Positions 53,920-64,000 of a DNA stretch of 64,000 bases are shown in pieces; the first letter of the stretch is position 1; each line of letters starts with the position of its first letter. The notes below the pieces were generated by a model, which worked only from the letters and a program-made list of their open reading frames with translations, did no database searches and was not told the DNA's origin. The position numbers and the translations under genes are program-made. Source of the stretch: Geosiphon pyriformis (Eukaryota; Glomeromycota; Glomeromycetes; Archaeosporales; Geosiphonaceae); contig JAAOMT010000299.1 in the NCBI GenBank assembly GCA_016748015.1, forward strand, positions 18,688 through 82,687. The letters are read 5' to 3'.

Positions 53920-55240
53920 TTGGATATCATTAATATTTACATAAATGAATTACTTAAAAACTTGAAAACATGCAAGATAAAGTATAGTGTAACTGTATTT
54001 TTTGTTGATTTAAATTTGGATATTAGTGTGGAGATTAGTGGTTTGGTTTCTTTTATAATGGCTAAATTACAGATTATTGTCCTAGTTTTAGAATGTGTTC
54101 TAGCTGATAGTAGTATTGTGGTACATTCAGACAGTTAGATTGTTCTGGATATATGTGCTACTAAATTAAAATTGGCTCTGCCAGATTTTTGTAATTAATG
54201 TTGAATAGAGAGATATAGTGTGATAAACTCTATTAAAGATAAAAGACTTAATATATCTTGGTCTAAGGTTAGGAGCCATTTAGGTATTTCTAATAATAAA
54301 TGTATTGACAAGCTGGTTAACTTAGCTTTGTGTTTGAATTTGGTATTTTTTGTTCTCATTAAGGAAAATTATATTAAAATTAGTAGAGTAGAGATGTTTG
54401 GAAATATTTATTATTTTACTTATGGTGTTTTTAAGACTATTTATCAGACTTACTGAGAGGTTAGATCTGGATCTAATATTATTAGTACAAATATGATTGA
54501 AGATATGGATTAAGATTAAACTTTATCAGTTTGGCATCCTGATTTGTATATAATATCTGGTTTTATAAGTAAATTTACTGTTGATCTGCACTTATATTTT
54601 ATGAAAACTTTGCATCATCATTTGTCAGTTGCTGTTAGAAAACACTTATATAATAAAGCTTATTTTAGTATATTGTGTTTTTATTGCAGGAAGATAGAAC
54701 TTCTTGATTATTTATTTATGTATATAATAGACTCTGCTGTTTGTAAAGACTTGCTTAATTTATATTTAATTTAGTGAGCCTTTATGTTGGAATTAAGTCT
54801 ATCATTATTTTGTGTTATGCAGATGTTTTTCACATATACTTCTAATTTTAAGATATATATGGCTTTGTACAAAGGTTTTGTTTTTAGAGATTGGTATTTG
54901 AAAGCTTTGTTTATTTTTGGCTGTGCTAAAATTGTTGGCAAATTAATCATTAACCTGATAAGAAACTTAAAGATAGCTTATCAAATAGAAGTGTGAATAA
55001 TGAGAGCTAAATTTAGAGTAATTATGGAAAAAAAGATTTAATTGCAAGTAATAGTTTGGTGTTTCCAGAGGTTTATGGGTTTTTGTTATCACTTTCTAAT
55101 AGTGTCATTAGATTACTTGGTATTATAGAGACATATAGTGTTAATTTTGGTTTTTACAAGCTTTGCAGTTTTTTTTCTGGTACTAATAATATGGTGTCTA
55201 TTAAAATAGTTTTATATTATTGCTTTAATTGGCCTAAATA
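53920..55240 (+). pseudogene. LINE RNase H domain and Cys/His C-terminus
   Basis: RNase H: VFFVDLNLDISVEISGLVSF (first Asp region, relatives YTDGS), LQIIVLVLECVLADSSIVVHSDS (second and third acidic residues), then SWSKVRSHLGISNNKCIDKLVNLA with the HxGxxxND-like His/Asn site (54253-54330). The C-terminal part (54544-54774) includes LHHHLSVAVRKHLYNKAYF and CFYCRKIELLDYLF, a CxxC-type end typical of such LINEs. Open pieces end at 55241 before the tail. Confidence 0.8.
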
Positions 55241-55355
55241 ACTGGTTATATATAGAAAGTACATAATTTGCACTTAGTTTAAATCACTTAGTTTAATGTA
55301 TTGTGCTAAATGGTATTTGAGTTTTACTTGTTAAATAAATAAATAAATAAATAAA

Positions 55356-57946
55356 ATTATAATATTAGTTATAAATTTATATTAAAAACAAACTTTAATA
55401 ATAATAATAAATAAAAACTTAACAAAATTAATTATTATATCTTTAAAAAAATAGTTAATAAAAAATAAATATAATAACATAGTAAAAAATATATTGCAAA
55501 AAATATTTATTTAATTTATTATTTTTATTAAAAATTTAATATTTAAGTATATTAAACATAATTATTTTATTTTATATATATAGTTTATAATTATTTAACA
55601 ATTTAAGAATTATGCTTTTAAACATATTTTTTTTGCAAATAAAAATATAATTGAGAATATAAAATTTTATTTAATATCTAAAATTATAAGAGCAATAAAA
55701 TATTTTCAATTATAAATACAAAAATTATTAAAAAAATTAATTAATAATAAAACATAATTTTTAATTAATTAATTCTAATAAATAAAAAAAGTGTTAAAAT
55801 TTTTTTTGATAATTAAAAAACAACAATTTTTTTTTATAATATATTTAAGACCAAATTGGTTAGTTTTCTTTTTGTTTAGTTTTTAAAATTAGTAAATTGG
55901 TTTTTTAAATTAATAATTATACTTGTTTTATTTTTTATTTTTTTGAATTTGCTAAATAATTTCAATATATTATTGTTATTTTTAAGTTTAAAAAATATTT
56001 AATACAGTTATTATTAAAAATTAGTATTTTAAAAAAATTTGAAATTTAGTAAAAAACTTTTAAATATTAAAATTTTAGGTATTTGACTTTAAATTATAAA
56101 ATATTATTATTTTATTTTTTCAAATTTGCTGTTAATTTTAAGTTTTTTGTATTATTTTATGTTAATAAAAAATTTTATGCTAAAATTTCTGTTTTTTTGT
56201 CTTTTTTTGTTGTTTTTTTGATTGTTTCTGTTATTAATTCTGTAATTAAATCTAAGTTGAATTTTTTGAAATCTTAAATTTTAAATTTGGCTATTTTAAT
56301 TAAGTTTTTTGTTAAGCTAATTGATTTATTGGTTTTTTTGGTTATTATTTTTTTGAAAACTCTTTTTGTTTTATATATAAAACTTAAAAATATAATTAGT
56401 ATTATTTAAAGTAAAGTGTTTATTTTTGGTAAAATTATAAATAAACTTTTCTTAAACATAACTATAATTAAAATTAAATATAATTTTAATATTAATTATA
56501 TAAAAAGTTGTGATAATAGATTTTTAAATAATAAAGTTTATATTAAATTACTTATTATAAATAATAGTTTTTTAATTAATAAAATGGTTTTTCAAAATAA
56601 ATTTTTTTTTATAAACTTAATATAGTATTATAAATTAAAATAACAAACCAATAAATAGCAAAGTAAAATAAAATTGTATTGTATTAAAAACAATCAAAAA
56701 AATTTAACTTTAAAGAATAAATTAAATTAGTATAAATTTAATATATAAGATTAATCTTATAAATATTTTAGTTATTATTTTTTCTAAATAGTAACAAAAA
56801 AATCTAAAAGTAAAAAAATAGTCTATACTATTAACAAAAAATAATACACTAATATAATTTTATATATTAACATTTTTAGAATTTAATATTAAATATTAAT
56901 TGTACTTTTTAATAAATAATCTTTAAAACTAATAATTACAAATAAATACTAACAAGTAGTTTTTTATTATAAAATTTTTTAGATATTTAAATAAAAATCA
57001 AGTAAATTAAAAAAGATTAAATATTATAGAAGTAATTTTTATTACTTTAATTTATATATGTTTTATATATTAAAATATACTTTTTTAAAGCTAAAAAATA
57101 TATTATTTATATAGCTATCAAAGTAGTAAATAACCAAATTAATGATTAAGTCAATAATCAAGTTACTAATTAAATTAATAGTTAAATTAATAACTAGATT
57201 ATTGATCAAATTATTTATTTTCTAAAAATAAAATGGCTAATTATATAATAATAACAACTAATATATGTAATAATTAATAAAAACTTTAATTTTTAATCAT
57301 AATAATAGCTTAGTTTAAATTAAATTTATGTCTAATTATATAAAAAAAATACATAAATTACATCTAATATTTATTATTTAGTTTAATTCTTTATATTAAA
57401 TAATAATTAGAATACATATTAAATTTAATAAAAAAAAAATTATTAATTAAATTATTAATTAAGTTAATAATTATTATCCAAAAATAAAATGACTAATTAT
57501 GTAATATTAGATAATTAATACAAAAAAACTTTTAATTATTAATATTATAACAAGTATTAAAATTCAATTTATTTTATTTTATTTTTGTTTATAAAACTAT
57601 TTTTTTTAATTATATTACAATATTTGTATTAAAAATTATTTTATTTTTTATATATAAATTGCTAATTATTTTAATGTTTTATTGCTAAATATTTTTGAAA
57701 AATTCAATAAAAAACTTGTCTTATTATCATTTAAAAAAAAATAAAACTTCTTTAAAAGTTTGAAATAATAAATCAAGTCATTAAAACCAAAATAAATAAG
57801 AAATTAAATTTAAGTATTAAAGCTTAGCTTAGTATAATTTTGACATAAATCTAGATAACTAGTTATATGTAAATTATGTTTAATATATAACATAAAATAG
57901 ATTATATCTTGTTACAATTTTTGTTTTGTATTTTAAAAAAAATGTA
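55356..57946. other. Very AT-rich intergenic DNA
   Basis: About 2.6 kb with no supported gene. Short AT-driven frames (56083-56277, 56416-56625) have low-complexity Phe/Asn/Lys/Ile composition. A diverged direct repeat containing AAAATAAAATGRCTAATTAT occurs at about 57222-57290 and 57480-57540. Probably old, unrecognisable transposon debris. Confidence 0.5.
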
Positions 57947-58228
57947 CAATTAAATCTGAGATAACTTATATTAAAATAACTCATAACCTGTAATAAGTCA
58001 TAGTATTTTAAATCTACCAATTTAGTAGTTAAAAAATTTTTATGTTTATAATCTATACCTGTAATATTTAATAATTTATAATTTTTTATTATTAGTATGA
58101 ATTATTTTAGATGCTAAATTTAATTTAAATTTTGCTAATTTTAATAAAATTGCAGTAAAGCAAACCAATATTTTTATGACTAAAAATGCTATATAATAAT
58201 ATAATATTACTTATTTAACAGAATGATT

Positions 58229-59115
58229 ATTAATTATATAAATAATTAAGTCAGAGTTTTGAATTGTTCCAAGTTTTAAATTATCATTAATTGTGTGAGT
58301 AATCAAGTCAGAATTTTGAATTGTTTCAAGTTTTAAATTATTACTGATCTTGTGAATAATTAAGTTATAGTTTCAAATTGTTCTAAGTTTTAAATTATTA
58401 TCAATTGTATGAGTAATTAAGTCGGAGTTTTAAATTATTCTAAGTTCTAAATTATCATTAATTATATAAGTAATCAAGTCAGAGTTTCAAATTGTTTTAA
58501 GTTTTAAATTATTACTGATCTTGTAAATAATTAAATCGAAGTTTTAAATGTTCTAAGTTCTAAATTATTATTGATTGTATAAGTAATTAAATCAGAATTT
58601 TGAATTGTTCCAAGTTTTAAATTATTATTGATTGTATAAGTAATTAAATCAGAATTTTGAATTGTTTCAAGTTTTAAATTATTATCAATTGTATAAGTAA
58701 TTAAGTCAAGATTTCAAATTGTTTCAAGTTTTAAATTATTATCAATTATATAAGTAATCAAGTCAGAGTTTCGAATTGTTTTAAGTTTTAAATTATTATT
58801 AATTGTATAAGTAATTAAATTAGAATTTTGAATTGTTTCAAGTTTTAAATTATTACTAATCTTGTAAATAATCAAGTCAGAGTTTCGAATTGTTTTAAGT
58901 TTTAAATTATTATTAATTGTATAAGTAATTAAATCAGAATTTTAAATTGTTTCAAGTTTTAAATTATTACTAATCTTGTAAATAATCAAGTCAGAGTTTC
59001 AAATTGTTTCAAGTTCTAAATTATTATTAATTGTATGAATAATTAAATCAGAGTTTTAAATTGTTTCAAGTTTTAAATTATTATTAATTATGTAAGTAAT
59101 TAAATCGAATTTTTG
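58229..59115. repeat. 57-bp minisatellite, about 15 copies
   Basis: A tandem array of a 56-58 bp unit recognisable by GTAATTAAGTCAGAGTTT and CAAGTTTTAAATTATTA. Copies differ by a few bases each. Two unit types alternate in part: one with TTGTRTRAGTAAT and one with CTTGTRAATAAT. It lies inside F2 between the left end and the transposase. Non-coding. Confidence 0.9.
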
Positions 59116-59399
59116 AATCAGTTTTATCTGATCAGAGTCTTAATTATAGTTTTTTTTGCTTTTTAATTTTACTATATCTAATAACAAAAAACATGCTATT
59201 TTTTTAGCTTGTATTCTACAAAGTTATAAAAATGCTATACTTTATGATAAGTTTTTGGTGCTTAATTAATATTATATAAATAATAAAAACCAATCAAAAA
59301 CTACATAACACTTTAAAAAAAACAGTTTTTCATATATAAAATAGCCTTTAGTTTTGACTTGAATTAAAAATAAATCAAATTTTTATTTATAAGCAAATA

Positions 59400-60815
59400 T
59401 AATGCATGATTTAATTAGCAAATATATATACATATTATGTAATTTTAACTTTGATAAAGCACTTATTATTTTTGTTCAAGAGGCAAAATTGCATAAAATA
59501 ATACTTATTGAAGATGTAATTTAAGCTGCTAACATAAAATTCTATAATTAATTTGATATTTTAGAAAATAAGCATTAAAAACTATCTAATAATTAGCTTA
59601 AAAGCTTTAAAAACCATATTAAATTGGATTTATTTCACTTTTATGATAAGTATTATTAGTTAATATTAAACATATTAAAGATAAGTAAGTGTATATAATG
59701 ACATTTTTTGCTAATTAAAAGTTATATAATATTTTTAATATAGATAAAACTACATTATTTTATGTCATATTACCAAATCAAAATTTTGCTACAATACTAT
59801 ATTATAATACCAAATAATTAAAAGTATAACTGATATTTGTTTTTACAACCAATGCTAATAGAACTAAGTATTTGCCACCACTTATTATTGGTTATGCTAA
59901 ATATTCATATTGTTTTTAAAAAAAACAAAAAAACAACTTGGTTTTTAGTATTATTTAAACACTTGTGCTTAAATAATTGATAATATTTTTTGATAATGTC
60001 TTGTTAATTAGAACTATTAGCTGTATAAAAAAAACCAAAACATATTGTTATTAGTAAACAATTTTATTAATTACAATTATGATACAATATTTATTATAAA
60101 TATTCATATAAGACAGTTTGTATCTAACTTAACAACACATATTTAGCTTATAGATACTAAAATTATTTATTGTTTTAAGGCATATTACTGTTACTATTTT
60201 TTTTACCATGTATTGAATTTTTTTGATAATGGTATTAATAATATTTATGTAATTAACCAATTTTAAGCAATGTGTTTAATTTATAAAACATAAAAAAATG
60301 TTTTAAATAAAATAATTGCTTATTGCTAACACAAAGTTGACATTCTTCTAATCAATATAAATAACAACTTTCAGAATAAAACTGCAAACTTGGAAATAAA
60401 AACTAATTATAATTAAAAAATAATATTAGAAAAGATTAAGAATTATTACAAAGAATTCAATTGTATATAGCCAAATTATATATATTTATTAATTAAAAAG
60501 TTGATAAATCTATTTAAAGAAAACAATACAATTAATTTGGAACATCTAGATAATAATAAGATTGCAAATTATATTATAAAAAATTGTAAAACAAAGCATA
60601 ATAGCTCTAATAAAGAACAAAAAATACAGAAAATAATGAGTATTAAGAATGTATTAACTGCTATTACAAATCTTGAACAGTTTATAGAGCTTAAAAATAG
60701 CAAGAAATTTTATGATGCAGTTAGTAAGCTTGCTTATGTTAAATGTATACTTTATAAGAGAATACAAGATAAACAAAAACAAATAACTCTTACAAGTTTC
60801 TTTAATATTGCATGA
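59400..60815 (+). pseudogene. F2 transposase, decayed, with PIP-box-like C-terminus
   Basis: Readable pieces: a Tc5/CENP-B-type DNA-binding region (IFVQEAKLHKIILIEDVI; LKSFKNHIKLDLFHFYDK, 59465-59660); the first catalytic segment IFNIDKTTLFYVILPNQNFAT with Asp (about 59735-59795); LPPLIIGYAKYSYCF; and the third segment LIDTKIIYCFKAYYCYYFF with Asp (about 60148-60205). The last open frame (60501-60815, 104 codons) ends QITLTSFFNIA; 60780-60803 fits the PCNA-binding pattern QxxLxxFF. Numerous TAA/TAG stops make it inactive. Confidence 0.8.
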
Positions 60816-60987
60816 ACTATTTAAAAATTCTTATAAGAATATGCAAATAAATTTATTTTTTAATAATATTATATCTATTTTTATTATATGTATACTATAT
60901 ATACTTAAACCTGAAAAAACCCATAACCTGTAATAACCCATAGCAATTTGTATTCACCAAGGGTATGGGTTATCTCAGGTTTGACTG

Positions 60988-61044
60988 TATTCATATTTCT
61001 ATAGCTTTGGTAATATAAATATGTTTTATTTATTGGCAGTGTAG
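60988..61044. other. Short spacer
   Basis: Between F2 and the downstream minus-strand gene. Nothing recognised. Base composition becomes more GC-rich from about 61040. Confidence 0.4.
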
Positions 61045-62831
61045 ATTAGATTGGTTCTGGACAAGTGATATCTTTGAATTCATCCCGGACAAATGGACGA
61101 ATATTGTAATAAAAGTATTCTTGCCTTCTGTAATCCAAAGGAGGAGGGGTTAGTACTAGGATTGAAAAGGACTTAATTTCTTTGGTAATTTCAGAAACAC
61201 TTGCTTTTTTAGTTTTTAACAAATTAAATTCAGTATAAGTACCATTAGCAACCGGGCTTTGACAACTCCAGGTTGAGCTGCTTCAAATAGAAAATGCTGA
61301 TACTTTTGTAAACCACTCAATTTCTTAAAAAAATTCCCAACACGGAATTAAGATCTAAGTATTGAAAGCCTTTGCCGTTTTCATAGCACTGAACTTTGTT
61401 TAATCCCGCTGTACTTGATTTTTTCACAACTTTAACAATATGATCCACACAATCTACTGTTGTTTTTCGATAAAGCTTTTTAATCAATCCAAAACTACCA
61501 TCACACTTAAATTTGGTATGTCCAGGTACCATGAAATTTAATTCGATACTTTCGTAATAACCGCAAATTACTAAATATAGGTAAAATCAAATGGTGGCAT
61601 TATTTTTATTCTGACCACCCGCATTATCACAAGTAATCTTTAGATGTTTTTCGCCTTTATTCAGTCTCTTAATTCCATTGAATACCATGCTCAGGGTGCC
61701 ATTAGGACCTTTCCCTATTATTTCGTTCTCATCAAGAACGTAATTGATTTGTTCGCGTACTGCTTCATCTTGGATACCAAATAAATGTACTTTACGCGGA
61801 CTGAGATAGTAAATTTTATTTACTTGTTGATCGGAATGGGGTACGTGAACATTTTGCGCTCAATCGTAACTGTAATGCGCAGTAGCGTCAATGCTGCAAT
61901 AATCAGCTTTAGCTCTTGTTCTAAAATGCTCATCCACCAATTTCCTCTGTTGTTCTGCTAGTTTCGTATTTTTGTTGTAATAGTTTCTCTCTAATTTAGC
62001 CTTAACTAGATGTTCTTTGAATTTTTTCAATAAATCTTTCGCCTCTTCTTCTTTGCGAGCATTGTATTGTAAGCCATTCCGAAAATGTTGACAAGTATCG
62101 CATAAATCGGTTCTTGGACTCATGATTTGAATATAAGGCGTTAATTGGTGCCATAACTTGCGAAACGCATCGTATTTTAAAAATTTCAATGTGCTATCGT
62201 TTTCAAGACCTGCAATAAAATCACGATAAACCGATTTGTAGCTCGTTTCAGCTGGCAAAAGTGTAAGCGATTGAGTAATGCGATTGACATTTCTACCAGG
62301 ACTTGGTAGTCCATGAATTTCAGCATAGTTTTCGAGAAAATTTTTCACGGCGGTAGCAATGGTTATATCAATAGTTATTTTGGTTTTCCATCGCGGCACT
62401 TTTTTTACATTACCATGAACACGCGATATTATACCATTCGTCGCCAAGTGATTTCTAACGTTTTCGAAGTGAGTGCGACCAATTCCCAACATATTGAGAT
62501 ACGTTTTCTGACAAAGCGGCGTATTCCGATCTCAGTAGTAAAACGTTCGCTTATTAGTACGCGTTTTCTTTTTAAGACGTCGACTGGCAGTTATTTCTCC
62601 ACCATTCATTGCTTTCAGCTGGGCCATTAAAAATATGTCTTGTTCGGATCTAGAGAGAGCGTGAAACGCCTCACGTAATTCAGCAAACTTCTCTCTCGGA
62701 ATCATTTTTGAACAACCACAATTAAAACCTATCTCCAGGAAACGTATTGCTTTTTCGTATTCAGTCGAACCATTATAATTATAATTTTCCATATACCTGA
62801 TACGGGTAATCCTATATATTATTTTTAGCAC
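61045..62831 (-). pseudogene. Transposase-like protein with CDNAGGQNKNN motif; three in-frame TGA
   Basis: A single minus-strand protein of roughly 590 residues. In order: an N-terminal part (62532-62831); a short CxK-like DNA-binding segment (LGIGRTHFENVRNHL); a cysteine motif MSPRTDLCDTCQHFRNG (about 62090); a coiled-coil-like charged stretch; KADYCSIDATAHYSYD; PHSDQQVNKIYYLSPRKVHLFGI; TCDNAGGQNKNNATI; VPGHTKFKCDGSFGLIK; and a C-terminal VRDEFKDITCPEPI. The ADYxSID, CDNAGGQ and GHTKFxxD blocks look like a DDE/D catalytic set; from memory this is close to the DUF7869-type family. Three TGAs (62532, 61860, 61587) sit at Trp-like positions; frame changes occur near 61320 and 61260. Richer in GC than its neighbours. 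Confidence 0.65.
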
Positions 62832-63106
62832 TTTACGGTTAAATATGTGCAGTTATGGTAGATCATGTACTTGTCGTTAATTCAATTCATCTTTACAAAC
62901 GTAATTGCTTTAGCAAGCAGAACATGTCAGTTTATTATTTTTGGCTATTGTTAGATTCCAAAGAACCAGCAAATTGATGGAAAGAGTGATTGCAAAAACA
63001 TTCTGTCTAACACTACTATCAAGCGATAGGTCAACCCAGAAGGAGGATACAGATTAGCCTTCCTACATTTTTCATAATTACAGGAGGATATACACTAACT
63101 GTATAT
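62832..63106. other. Unassigned DNA before the gap
   Basis: No gene seen. GC is closer to the gene at 61-62.8 kb than to the retrotransposons. May hold the upstream or terminal repeat of that transposon-like gene, but no inverted partner is visible. Confidence 0.4.
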
Positions 63107-63635
63107 NNNNNNNNNNNNNNNNNNNNNNNNNNNNNNNNNNNNNNNNNNNNNNNNNNNNNNNNNNNNNNNNNNNNNNNNNNNNNNNNNNNNNNNNNNNNNN
63201 NNNNNNNNNNNNNNNNNNNNNNNNNNNNNNNNNNNNNNNNNNNNNNNNNNNNNNNNNNNNNNNNNNNNNNNNNNNNNNNNNNNNNNNNNNNNNNNNNNNN
63301 NNNNNNNNNNNNNNNNNNNNNNNNNNNNNNNNNNNNNNNNNNNNNNNNNNNNNNNNNNNNNNNNNNNNNNNNNNNNNNNNNNNNNNNNNNNNNNNNNNNN
63401 NNNNNNNNNNNNNNNNNNNNNNNNNNNNNNNNNNNNNNNNNNNNNNNNNNNNNNNNNNNNNNNNNNNNNNNNNNNNNNNNNNNNNNNNNNNNNNNNNNNN
63501 NNNNNNNNNNNNNNNNNNNNNNNNNNNNNNNNNNNNNNNNNNNNNNNNNNNNNNNNNNNNNNNNNNNNNNNNNNNNNNNNNNNNNNNNNNNNNNNNNNNN
63601 NNNNNNNNNNNNNNNNNNNNNNNNNNNNNNNNNNN
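63107..63635. other. Assembly gap (529 N)
   Basis: Run of Ns; no information. Apparent open frames across it are artefacts. Confidence 1.
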
Positions 63636-64000
63636 GGCAATCATTCAATGTCGTGTTCTCTATTCTGACATTGTAACAGCGTTCGAATATGCTCTCAATA
63701 AACGTGATACCACTTTGACCCTAATTTGTGTAGGAGACCAAACATAGAATGCATGCGACAACAGCATTCAAACTATTCTCTCTCCGCTGCTCCTCTATTA
63801 ACCCATAACGTCTCTTTCTCCTTTGAAACGAGTTTATGTATAACCTAGCTCTGCTATGATTCAGCTCTGCCCCAACTAATAACGCCCAACTGCCTCTCTT
63901 GCAATATAGCACAAAACCAGTAACAGTATTCAAACTCTTCTCCCTGTTGCTCCTCTATCCTCCAATAAACGTGTGTTGCTTGCTTACCATGTGTTCTGCA
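63636..64000. other. Unassigned GC-richer tail with diverged direct repeats
   Basis: Two diverged copies of ACAGYATTCAAACT...TGCTCCTCTAT lie at about 63752-63799 and 63921-63959. Each has a copy of CAATAAACGTG nearby (63695-63705 and 63964-63974). The minus-strand frame 63721-63933 has no recognisable features. Possibly repeat or transposon-end sequence. Confidence 0.4.

Larger units (their letters stand above)
51411..55355 (+). mobile_element. LINE (non-LTR retrotransposon), 5'-truncated and decayed
   Basis: One plus-strand protein can be followed with stops and frame changes. It contains a pre-RT region, an RT domain, a C-terminal RNase H domain and a Cys/His end. It finishes with a TAAA/AAAT repeat tail (55336-55356), typical of LINEs. 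The upstream endonuclease part is absent, as after incomplete target-primed reverse transcription. From memory the sequence closely resembles LINE proteins of Glomeromycotina, my main evidence for the host group. Confidence 0.85.
57947..60987 (+). mobile_element. F2: second pogo/Tigger-like DNA transposon
   Basis: 3,041 bp with TA on both sides (57945-57946 and 60988-60989). Terminal inverted repeats: left CAATTAAATCTGAGATAAC, right rc CAGTCAAACCTGAGATAAC. A shared subterminal block (AACYCATAACCTGTAATAA) lies at both ends in the same orientation. It contains a minisatellite and a decayed transposase. It differs from F1 in its ends but encodes a related protein. Confidence 0.82.

Noticed and set aside
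56083-56625. Possible mitochondrial-like membrane proteins (Phe/Ile/Asn-rich frames)
   Set aside because: No recognisable mitochondrial motif; extreme AT content gives such frames by chance.
58229-59115. CRISPR-like array
   Set aside because: The units are contiguous tandem copies without unique spacers; it is a minisatellite.
63031-63648. Long minus-strand open frames of about 180-205 codons
   Set aside because: They consist almost entirely of the N gap.

Overview
The window is a retrotransposon graveyard from a very AT-rich eukaryotic nuclear genome, most likely an arbuscular-mycorrhizal fungus (Glomeromycotina). I infer this from the AT bias, the dUTPase-bearing Ty3-like elements, and a degraded LINE whose RT/RNase H protein resembles, from memory, LINE proteins of that group. 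No database search was possible. I see no rRNA, tRNA, CRISPR or bacterial operon, and no convincing single-copy host gene.

Layout: 1-466 is the end of an LTR in + orientation, lying in the dUTPase gene of element A (minus strand, 467 to at least 4653). An old plus-strand element B runs from about 5066 to 34900. It is split by three insertions: full-length element C (7473-17320, minus), internally deleted element D (20307-27908, minus) and a pogo/Tigger-like DNA transposon F1 (29627-33852). Removing them restores the order gag, protease, Cys-rich module, dUTPase, RT, RNase H, integrase, ORF3. Next come an unrecognised remnant, a scrap of another RT (H, 35430-35696) and element G (plus, 35701 to about 51410). 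G's 5' LTR is itself split by nearly full-length element E (35778-45908, minus). A 5'-truncated LINE (51411-55355) abuts G. Then come very AT-rich DNA, a second pogo-like transposon F2 (57947-60987) with a 57-bp minisatellite, a GC-richer broken transposase-like gene (61045-62831), a 529-base gap and an unassigned tail.

C, D and E belong to one family, with 967-982 bp LTRs and a full length near 9.84 kb. It encodes Gag with a CCHC knuckle, an aspartic protease, a Cys-rich module, a dUTPase, RT/RNase H, an HHCC integrase with a GPY/F-like end, and an extra ORF3 between integrase and polypurine tract. The dUTPase sits between protease and RT, where it would keep dUTP out of the cDNA. Most reading frames carry C-to-T/G-to-A stops. 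E has the best gag (557 codons) and both C and E keep the protease DSG and RT YLDD motifs, but both have Asn for the first integrase Asp.

The most interesting signals are: (1) a tandem array of five or six 12-bp TTTCGGCGAACT-like motifs in the LTRs, spaced 20-21 bp (two helical turns) just upstream of a TATA box; (2) gag frames that begin at a conserved AAAGTGG context without an AUG; (3) CANTG-like 5-bp target duplications with TTAC...GTAA LTR ends; (4) the Cys-rich/dUTPase module and ORF3; (5) PCNA-binding (PIP-box-like) C-termini on both pogo-like transposases; (6) in-frame TGA at apparent Trp positions in the 61-63 kb gene.
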